Below are positions 45,714 to 52,837 of a DNA stretch of 64,000 bases, in pieces. Position 1 is the first letter of the stretch. Every line of letters begins with the position of its first letter. Origin of the DNA: an uncultured Mucilaginibacter sp. (GTDB lineage Bacteria > Bacteroidota > Bacteroidia > Sphingobacteriales > Sphingobacteriaceae); NCBI GenBank assembly GCA_913775265.1, contig CAJYJH010000094.1:20243-84242 (forward strand), in the 5' to 3' direction. The translations under genes were made by a program, and so were the position numbers. The notes under the pieces were generated by a model, which had not been told where the DNA came from, did not search any database, and was given only the letters and a program-made list of their open reading frames with translations.

Positions 45714-48469
45714 TGAGGCAAGAGATTAAACGGTTTTTAGTGTTCATGGCAGCGTTGATGCTTTGCGGGCAAACCTTTGCCGCAGACATTACGCTGCAAA
45801 AGCTGCGTTGCGAAATGCTGATAAACCCGCAGGGTATTGATGTAACGCAACCACGCCTGAGCTGGCAGTTAAACAGCAGCGGCCGTAACATAAAGCAAAC
45901 CGCTTATGAAGTGCTGGTCGCGTCATCAGCAGCTAAACTCGCCGCTAACCAAGGCGACTTATGGACATCGGGCAAAGTCAATTCCGGCGAATCGATCATG
46001 ATTCCATACCAAGGGAAAGCCCTGAAAAGCGGTACTGCCTGTTTTTGGAAAGTGAAGGTTTACACTAACAATGGGGATAGTAACTGGAGCCAGCCTGCCC
46101 GCTGGAGCATGGGTTTGCTGCTACCAGGCGATTGGAAAGCTAAGTGGATTGGATGGGAAAAAGGCTTTGCGTGGGATAGTGTTTCTAAATTTTCAAGATT
46201 ATCTGCAAGATATTATCGTAAAGAGTTTGCGGCTGCAAACCAAATTAAACGTGCAGTGGCGTACATTTCGGGTTTGGGCCATTACGAGCTTTATGTAAAT
46301 GGTGCGCATATTGGCGATCAGGTTTTAGCCGAAATGCCGACCGATTATAATAAGTCGGTTCAATACAGCACTTACGATGTTACCGCTAACGTAAAGGCAG
46401 GTAAAAATGCCATCGCTGCTGTGTTGGGCAACGGTCGTTACTTCACCATGCGGCCTAAGTATAAACCAAAAAAGGTAAAAGAGTTCGGTTTTCCGAAAAT
46501 GCTGCTGCAGTTGGATATTGAGTACCAGGATGGTCATCATCAAATTGTAGTAAGTGACCAAACCTGGCGCATGACGGCTGATGGCCCCATCCGCAGTAAC
46601 AATGAATACGATGGCGAAGAATATGACGCCCGCAAAGAATTAACCGGTTGGAATAAGGTAGGTTATCAGGACACTAAATGGTTTAAACCGGAGCTGACGC
46701 CTGCACCCACAAGCACATTAGTGGCGCAAATGAGTGAGCCCATTAAGGTAATGCAAACGCTTAAGCCTAAAAAAATAAATGAACTTAAACCCGGCACCTG
46801 GATTATGGACATGGGGCAGAACATGACCGGCTGGATCAAGTTTAAAGTAAAAGGCAAACGCGGCGACAAGGTAACTTTGCGCTTTGCCGAAACACTGCAA
46901 AAAGACGGTAGCTTGTATGTGGCTAACTTAAGAGATGCGAAGGTAACTGACATTTACACGTTGAAAGGCGGTGCTGAAGAAACGTGGCACCCGATATTCG
47001 TTTTCCACGGCTTCAGGTATGTAGAAGTAACTGGTTATCCGGGCAAACCTACTGAAAGCAACTTTACCGGAGAGGTAATGTACGATGCGTTGGCTACCAC
47101 CGGTAGTTTCGAAACATCCAACGATGTAATAAACCAGGTTTACCAAAACACATGGTGGGGTGTAGCCGGCAACTATAAAGGGATGCCTATAGACTGCCCA
47201 CAGCGTAACGAGCGTATGCCATGGTTAGGCGACCGTGCCACGGGTTCGTTAGGGGAAAGTTTCATTTTTGATAATGAAAAGCTGTACGCCAAATGGCTGA
47301 ATGACATTGAGGAATCACAAACAGCAGAGGGCGCTATACCCGACGTGGCACCGGCCTACTGGAACTATTACAGTGATAACATGACCTGGCCGGGCACCTA
47401 CATCCTGATTGCTGACATGTTATACAAGCAATACGGCGACCTGCGTCCTGTTGAGTTGCACTACGCTTCCATGAAAAAGTGGCTTACCTACATGCGCACC
47501 AAGTACATGAAGGACTACATTGTAACCAAAGATAAATATGGCGATTGGTGTGTACCGCCCGAATCATTGGAACTCATTCACGCTAAAGACAGTAGCCGGA
47601 CAACCGACGGGCAATTAATTGCGACAGCCTACTACCATCGCATGCTGTTTTTGATGAAACGTTTTGCCAAGCTTTTGAATAAAGAAGAGGATGCGAAAGA
47701 ATTTTCGGCACTGTCAATTAAAATTGCTGATGCGTTTAATGCCAAGTTTTATAACGCACAAACACAGCAATATGATAACGGTACGGTGACTGCCAATCTG
47801 TTGCCTTTGTATTTTGATATTACTCCGGTAGCTAATCGCAAACCAGTATTTAACAATATTGTACAACGAGTACTTACCACCGATAAAGGTCATATTGGTA
47901 CGGGTGTTATCGGCACCCAATGGCTCATGCGCTGCTTAACAGAATATGGCCGTCCTGATTTGTCTTATCGCTTAGCTACCAATAAAGATTACCCAAGCTG
48001 GGGCTACATGGCTGAGCGCGGCGCTACCACCATTTGGGAACTTTGGAACGGCGATACTGCCAACCCAAGCATGAACTCAGGCAACCACGTGATGCTCTTA
48101 GGAGATTTGATTGTTTGGTATTACCAAAATCTGGCAGCTATCAAAGCCGGTATTAATCAACCCGGATTTAAGCAGATCATCATGAAGCCAACTATGGTTG
48201 ACGGATTGAAATATGTCACAGCATCTTACCAAACCCCTTATGGTCTGGTAAAAAGCGCTTGGAAAAAAGGAAGCAACTTTACTTGGGATATCAGCATTCC
48301 GGCAAATTCTACAGCGTTGATTTCCATCCCTGCAAAGTCGGCAGATGATGTGACTGAGAGCGGCAAAAAGGCCACAATAGCCGAAGGTTTAAAGTTTGTA
48401 AAAATGGATGGCGGTATGGCCGTTTTTGAAGCCGGTTCGGGCAGTTACAACTTCAAATCTGATTTATAA
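45713..48469 (+). CDS. GH78 alpha-L-rhamnosidase B
   Basis: 918 residues; the ATG overlaps the stop of the GH2 gene. Signal peptide ends at TFAADI. It has the full GH78 layout: fibronectin-like domain (CEMLINPQGIDVTQPRLSW), rhamnosidase N-domain (SGLGHYELYVNGAHIGDQVL, AAVLGNGRYF), concanavalin-like domain (IMDMGQNMTGWIKFKV), (alpha/alpha)6 barrel with DCPQRNERMPWLGD (general acid Glu500) and GATTIWELWNGD (base Glu776), then a C-terminal beta domain. This is the most canonical of the three GH78-type proteins. Cleaves terminal alpha-L-rhamnose in the periplasm. Confidence 0.93.
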   Translation: MRQEIKRFLVFMAALMLCGQTFAADITLQKLRCEMLINPQGIDVTQPRLSWQLNSSGRNIKQTAYEVLVASSAAKLAANQGDLWTSGKVNSGESIMIPYQGKALKSGTACFWKVKVYTNNGDSNWSQPARWSMGLLLPGDWKAKWIGWEKGFAWDSVSKFSRLSARYYRKEFAAANQIKRAVAYISGLGHYELYVNGAHIGDQVLAEMPTDYNKSVQYSTYDVTANVKAGKNAIAAVLGNGRYFTMRPKYKPKKVKEFGFPKMLLQLDIEYQDGHHQIVVSDQTWRMTADGPIRSNNEYDGEEYDARKELTGWNKVGYQDTKWFKPELTPAPTSTLVAQMSEPIKVMQTLKPKKINELKPGTWIMDMGQNMTGWIKFKVKGKRGDKVTLRFAETLQKDGSLYVANLRDAKVTDIYTLKGGAEETWHPIFVFHGFRYVEVTGYPGKPTESNFTGEVMYDALATTGSFETSNDVINQVYQNTWWGVAGNYKGMPIDCPQRNERMPWLGDRATGSLGESFIFDNEKLYAKWLNDIEESQTAEGAIPDVAPAYWNYYSDNMTWPGTYILIADMLYKQYGDLRPVELHYASMKKWLTYMRTKYMKDYIVTKDKYGDWCVPPESLELIHAKDSSRTTDGQLIATAYYHRMLFLMKRFAKLLNKEEDAKEFSALSIKIADAFNAKFYNAQTQQYDNGTVTANLLPLYFDITPVANRKPVFNNIVQRVLTTDKGHIGTGVIGTQWLMRCLTEYGRPDLSYRLATNKDYPSWGYMAERGATTIWELWNGDTANPSMNSGNHVMLLGDLIVWYYQNLAAIKAGINQPGFKQIIMKPTMVDGLKYVTASYQTPYGLVKSAWKKGSNFTWDISIPANSTALISIPAKSADDVTESGKKATIAEGLKFVKMDGGMAVFEAGSGSYNFKSDL

Positions 48470-48498
48470 CCTAACGACAGACCAATAGAAAACCAAAT

Positions 48499-49230
48499 AT
48501 GAGAAAGTCTTTCAAGCCATTGTTCACCTGTGTTGCCGCAACGCTTTTGCTGGCTGGTGCAACGCGCGCGCAAACGGCAGTGCCTGCTGATGCTAAAACA
48601 ACGATGAGTCCTGAAGCCCGAGCCAAATCGGATCAGGAAACGGATAAGAAAGCTGGGGAGTGGGTGACATCATTAGCGCTTAATGATGCAAAGAAGGAAG
48701 CTGCGGTGAAGGATTTAATTGCTACGCATCTTAAAACCATTCGCGACTGGAACAACGATCATCCATACACCACTGTACCGGCGGGTATCAACCCAGCTAC
48801 CGGCAATCCGTTAACTACACTGGATAGGCAAGTAATTGCTATTTCGGCTATGCCTAAATCAATACATGAAAATTTGATGACCGGCCTTCGCCAAAATTTA
48901 AATGAACAACAGGTAGAAGCGATTTTAGACAAATATACCATCGGCAAAGTAGCGTTTACGCTAAACGGTTACAAAGCTATTGTTCCTAACTTAACTGAGC
49001 CGGAAGAGAAAGTATTAGTTGACAATCTAAAGAAAGCCCGTGAGCAGGCTATCGACTATAAAAATATGACGCAGATCTCAGCTATTTTCGAGATCTATAA
49101 AACTAAAAACGAGCAGTATTTAAACACGCACGGCCGTAACTGGCACGATATGTTTAAAGCTTACACCGATGCCGTAAAAGCAAAAAAAGCTGCTGCTAAA
49201 GCAGCCGAGGCACAAAAAACGGCACAATAA
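48499..49230 (+). CDS. DUF3826 exported protein (copy 2)
   Basis: 243 residues, signal ending at ATRAQ. Like copy 1 it is highly helical and charged: KAGEWVTSLALNDAKKEAAV, HLKTIRDWNNDHPY, LRQNLNEQQVEAILDKYTIG, YKAIVPNLTEPEEKVL, KKAREQAIDYKNM, EIYKTKNEQYLNTHGRNWHD, and a Lys/Ala-rich tail. No catalytic motif. It sits between GH78 and a sialidase-like gene. Having two members in one locus, each beside a different gene set, argues for a structural, chaperone or binding role rather than one metabolic step, but this is conjecture. Confidence 0.85.
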   Translation: MRKSFKPLFTCVAATLLLAGATRAQTAVPADAKTTMSPEARAKSDQETDKKAGEWVTSLALNDAKKEAAVKDLIATHLKTIRDWNNDHPYTTVPAGINPATGNPLTTLDRQVIAISAMPKSIHENLMTGLRQNLNEQQVEAILDKYTIGKVAFTLNGYKAIVPNLTEPEEKVLVDNLKKAREQAIDYKNMTQISAIFEIYKTKNEQYLNTHGRNWHDMFKAYTDAVKAKKAAAKAAEAQKTAQ

Positions 49231-49245
49231 AACTACCTGTTGAGT

Positions 49246-50385
49246 ATGAGTTTGAAGAGATATTTATCTGTACTATTATTGTCGGTTTTGATGACTGCCG
49301 GGATGGCGCAAACACAAACTAACCCCTGGCGAACCGGCATCGTTACCGATGAGTTTATATACGAGAAAGCACCTTACAAAGAATGCCATGCCGCTACCAT
49401 CGCCCAAACGCCAAAAGGGTTGGTTGCTGCATGGTTTGGCGGAACCAAAGAGCGTAACCCGGATGTGTGTATCTGGGTAAGCCGCCGGGTAAATGGCAAG
49501 TGGACCGAAGGGCAGAACGTAGCCAACGGCATCCAAAATGATACCTTGCGTTACCCAACCTGGAACCCGGTTTTGTACCAGATTCCTAATGGGAACTTGA
49601 TGCTGTTTTACAAGATTGGCCCAAGCCCGTCTACCTGGAAAGGCTATTTGAAAACATCAAAGGATGGTGGCATCACCTGGTCGGAACAAAAAGCTTTGCC
49701 CGAAGGTTACTTAGGTCCCATCAAAAACAAGCCCGAACTGATTGGTAAAAATCTGTTTTGCCCAACCAGTACCGAAGGGAAAGGCGGTTGGAATATTCAT
49801 TTTGAAGTAACGCCCGACTTTGGCAAAACCTGGAAAAAGATAAGTGTTGCTAACGGCCCTGACACACTGGAAGGGATACAGCCAAGCATTCTGAAATATA
49901 AAGACGGCCGCCTGCAACTTTTAGCACGCAGCCGTAACCGAGCTATTCTGGAGTCATGGTCGAGCGATAAGGGGATGACGTGGACACCATTGGCTAAGAC
50001 ATCTTTACCCAACAATAACTCAGGTACTGATGCCGTAACGCTGAAAGATGGTCGCCAGCTACTGGTTTATAACCACGTATTGCCGCCCGGTAAATTAGCC
50101 AAAGGTGCACGTACCCCATTAAATGTAGCTGTTTCGAAAGATGGGAAGACCTGGTATGCGGCGCTGATTTTAGAAGATTCGCCCATCAGTCAGTATTCTT
50201 ATCCGTCGGTGATACAAAGCAGTGATGGCATGGTGCATTTTGTTTATACCTGGCGTCGTGAGCGCATTAAGCATGTAGCGGCCGATCCGAGTAAGTTTAA
50301 ACTGGTAGAGATTAAAAACGGTGAGTGGCCTAAGGTAGCAGGTTACACCCTGCCCGAAACTAAAGGCGACGCAAAAGATTTATAA
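49246..50385 (+). CDS. Sialidase-fold (BNR) exported glycosidase
   Basis: A TTG two codons upstream opens the ORF; the ATG at 49246 is preferred (MSLKRYLSVLLLSVLMTAGMAQ). About 379 residues. Four Asp boxes mark the six-bladed propeller: TSKDGGITW, VTPDFGKTW, SSDKGMTW and VSKDGKTW. Other blocks are ATIAQTPKGLVAAWFGGTKE, PTWNPVLYQIPNGNLMLFYK, GIQPSILKYKDGRLQLLARS and SYPSVIQSSDGMVHFVYTWR. This belongs to the BNR_2 sialidase-like group common in plant-polysaccharide PULs, where sialic acid is absent, so a true sialidase role is unlikely. It is followed after 1 bp by the STN-esterase. Confidence 0.75.
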   Translation: MSLKRYLSVLLLSVLMTAGMAQTQTNPWRTGIVTDEFIYEKAPYKECHAATIAQTPKGLVAAWFGGTKERNPDVCIWVSRRVNGKWTEGQNVANGIQNDTLRYPTWNPVLYQIPNGNLMLFYKIGPSPSTWKGYLKTSKDGGITWSEQKALPEGYLGPIKNKPELIGKNLFCPTSTEGKGGWNIHFEVTPDFGKTWKKISVANGPDTLEGIQPSILKYKDGRLQLLARSRNRAILESWSSDKGMTWTPLAKTSLPNNNSGTDAVTLKDGRQLLVYNHVLPPGKLAKGARTPLNVAVSKDGKTWYAALILEDSPISQYSYPSVIQSSDGMVHFVYTWRRERIKHVAADPSKFKLVEIKNGEWPKVAGYTLPETKGDAKDL

Positions 50386-50386
50386 G

Positions 50387-51817
50387 ATGAAGTTAACAGC
50401 AGGCAAATCTTTGGGTGCTAAATTATTGGTGGGATGGACTGTAATAGCTTGTTGGCTATTAAGTGCCCTGGCTGTTCATGCCCAAACCAATAATTCTGAC
50501 TTTGAGTATAAAAAGCCGCTTAAACAAGTGCTTGCCGAAGTGCAGGATCGTTTCCATGTAAAGATCAAGTACTCGGAGGATATGGTAAAAGACCAGTGGG
50601 TACCTTATGCCGACTGGCGCTATAAAACCACGGCAGCCAAAACACTGGCTGCGGTGCTGGCTCCGCTGGATATGAAAGTGAACGAGGAAAGCCCGAATAC
50701 CTTCAAACTTAAATATTTTGAATATTCGCGCATTACACCCGAAGAGGGGCGCGAAAAGCTGGCTTATCTTTCTTCACTTTACCATGATAAGGCAAGCTGG
50801 GAAAACCGCAAGGCCGATCTGAAACCCTGTATGTTGCAGGCCTTGCAATTATCGCCAATGCCTACCAAACCCAAATCAAAACCTATTATCACCAAAAAGC
50901 GGGTGATGGATGGTTACACGGTTGAAAACATTGCTATCGAAACACTACCTGGCGTATATGTGTGCGGATCTTTATATAAGCCGCTTAAGCATAATGGAAA
51001 AATTCCGGTAGTGCTTTGTCCGGACGGGCACTTTGGCGATGGCCGTTACCGTGCCGATGGGCAGTATCGTTACGCTATGCTGGCACGTATGGGTGCCATG
51101 GCCATCAGCTATGATTTGTTTGCCTGGGGCGAGTCGCTGCTGCAATTTGATGGCAAAGACCATCGCCGCAGCCTGGCCATGACCATACAGGCTTTAAACA
51201 GCTTCCGCATCTTAGATTATTTATTGTCGTTGAAAGATGCTGACCCAACGCGGGTAGCGATCACCGGAGCATCGGGCGGTGGCAGCCAAACTATGCTGGT
51301 AACGGCATTGGATGATCGTATTAAAGTTAGTGTGCCCGTAGTGATGCTGTCAAGCTACTTTTCGGGTGGCTGCCCTTGCGAGAGTGGCTTGCCGGTACAT
51401 TTATGCGGCGGTGGTACAAACAATGATGAGGTGGCTGCTATGGCTGCACCACGGCCGCAACTGGTTATCTCAGACGGTGGCGACTGGTCGGCCAATGTAC
51501 CTGATACTGACCTCCCTTATCTGCAAAAGATTTATGGCTACTATGGCAAACCTGAGCTGGTGCAAAATGCCCACTTCTCGAAAGAAGGCCACGATTACGG
51601 CAAATCAAAACGCCTGGCTATGTACGATTTTGTGGCTAAGCAATTCCACCTGAATATCAACGCCGTTAAAGGTGCTGATGGTAAGGTAGACGAGTCGAAA
51701 GTGACTATCGAAAAATATCCGGCCATGTACGTATTCGGTCCCAAAGGCGAAAACCTGCCGGCAAATGCCATTCATGGTTTCGACCAGTTGGAAAAAGTTT
51801 TTGCGGCGGCTAAGTAA
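50387..51817 (+). CDS. Alpha/beta-hydrolase esterase with N-terminal STN-like domain
   Basis: 476 residues, signal ending at VHAQ (residue 33). Residues about 38-110 resemble an STN (secretin/TonB N-terminus) domain: EYKKPLKQVLAEVQDRFHVK, IKYSEDMV, KTLAAVLAPLDMKV, then NTFKLKY, the usual beta-alpha-beta order. A linker leads to an acetyl-xylan-esterase/DLH-like hydrolase (about 165-440): VYVCGSLYKP, IPVVLCPDGHFGDGR, nucleophile Ser296 in GASGGGSQ, acid near ISDGGDW and His in KEGHDYGKS. Esterases of this fold remove methyl or acetyl groups from pectin. STN domains normally sit on outer-membrane transporters, anti-sigma partners or secretins, so this combination is unusual. Confidence 0.8.
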   Translation: MKLTAGKSLGAKLLVGWTVIACWLLSALAVHAQTNNSDFEYKKPLKQVLAEVQDRFHVKIKYSEDMVKDQWVPYADWRYKTTAAKTLAAVLAPLDMKVNEESPNTFKLKYFEYSRITPEEGREKLAYLSSLYHDKASWENRKADLKPCMLQALQLSPMPTKPKSKPIITKKRVMDGYTVENIAIETLPGVYVCGSLYKPLKHNGKIPVVLCPDGHFGDGRYRADGQYRYAMLARMGAMAISYDLFAWGESLLQFDGKDHRRSLAMTIQALNSFRILDYLLSLKDADPTRVAITGASGGGSQTMLVTALDDRIKVSVPVVMLSSYFSGGCPCESGLPVHLCGGGTNNDEVAAMAAPRPQLVISDGGDWSANVPDTDLPYLQKIYGYYGKPELVQNAHFSKEGHDYGKSKRLAMYDFVAKQFHLNINAVKGADGKVDESKVTIEKYPAMYVFGPKGENLPANAIHGFDQLEKVFAAAK

Positions 51818-51863
51818 ATAACGATCATTTTAAAAGAACAACCACTTATAAAACCAACGAGAT

Positions 51864-52778
51864 ATGAATAACAGTCAGTCATCCCGACGTAGGTTTCTCG
51901 CTCAAACCGCTATTGCAACCACAGGTGTGGCGCTGTCGCAGAACAGTTGGGCGGCTTTTTTTGCCAGTGCTGCAAAATCTCAGCGTTATAAAGTAGCGGT
52001 GGTTGATTTAATGATATTAAAACGGCAGAAGCTGGGTGCATTTCAGTTAAGCAAAGAAGTCGGGGCTGACGGTGTTGAGGTTGATATGGGTGGTTTGGGT
52101 AACCGCGAAACATTTGACAGTCAGTTAGCCAATCCCGAAATAAGAAAACAGTTTTTAGATAAAGCGAAAGAGTTCAATTTAGACATATGCTCCTTGGGCA
52201 TGACCGGCTTCTTCGCGCAATCATTCGCTAAACGCGATGGGGTAGATCGCATGGTGCAAGATTGTATTGATACCATGAAAGCCATGAACGTTAAAGTGGC
52301 GTTTTTGCCATTAGGCGTTAATAGCGATTTGTCTAAAAATCCGGAACTGCGACCTGTGGTGATTGAACGGCTAAAGATGATTGCGCCGAAAGCCGAGCAG
52401 GCCGGTGTAGTAATTGGTATCGAAACCTCGTTAAGTGCTACCGACGAAGCCAAACTGCTCGACGAGGTGGGCTCAAAGGCTATTAAAAGCTATTTCAATT
52501 TTGCTAACGCATTAGATAATGGTCGTGATGTAAGTGAAGAGTTGAAGATTTTAGGTAAAAAGCGTATATGCCAGATCCATTGCAGCAACACCGATGGCGT
52601 TTGGCTACAGAATGATCCGGAAATCGATCTGAAAAAAGTTAAAAAGACATTAGATAAAATGAAGTGGGAGGGCTGGCTGGTCATCGAGCGTTCCCGCGAT
52701 GTAAAAGATCCGCGCAACGTGAAGTGGAATTTTAGTGCTAATACCGCCTATGTCAAGTCGGTGTTCCAAAACGACTAA
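51864..52778 (+). CDS. Tat-exported sugar phosphate isomerase/epimerase-like TIM barrel (AP_endonuc_2 / xylose isomerase-like)
   Basis: 304 residues. The N-terminus SSRRRFLAQTAIATTGVALS is a good twin-arginine signal, which implies folding with a metal cofactor before export. The mature part is a TIM barrel of the xylose-isomerase-like superfamily: LSKEVGADGVEVDMGG, LDICSLGMTGFFAQ, VKAFLPLG-type strand (VKVAFLPLG), GVVIGIETSLSA, SYFNFANALDNGRD, CQIHCSNTDGVWL, GWLVIERSRD. Glu, Asp, His and Glu residues at strand ends could bind a divalent metal. These proteins are widespread in Bacteroidota PULs; precise activity is seldom known. It lies 46 bp after the esterase and 59 bp before the GH141 fusion. 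Confidence 0.8.
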   Translation: MNNSQSSRRRFLAQTAIATTGVALSQNSWAAFFASAAKSQRYKVAVVDLMILKRQKLGAFQLSKEVGADGVEVDMGGLGNRETFDSQLANPEIRKQFLDKAKEFNLDICSLGMTGFFAQSFAKRDGVDRMVQDCIDTMKAMNVKVAFLPLGVNSDLSKNPELRPVVIERLKMIAPKAEQAGVVIGIETSLSATDEAKLLDEVGSKAIKSYFNFANALDNGRDVSEELKILGKKRICQIHCSNTDGVWLQNDPEIDLKKVKKTLDKMKWEGWLVIERSRDVKDPRNVKWNFSANTAYVKSVFQND

Positions 52779-52837
52779 AGCTCGGGGATGCTACTTTGAA
52801 AATATTAATCGCTCAATAGAATTTATAACAAACGCAC

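Noticed and set aside
49246-50385. Literal sialidase function from the Asp boxes
   Set aside because: Asp boxes define the fold, not the substrate; the locus is for plant pectin, which has no sialic acid.
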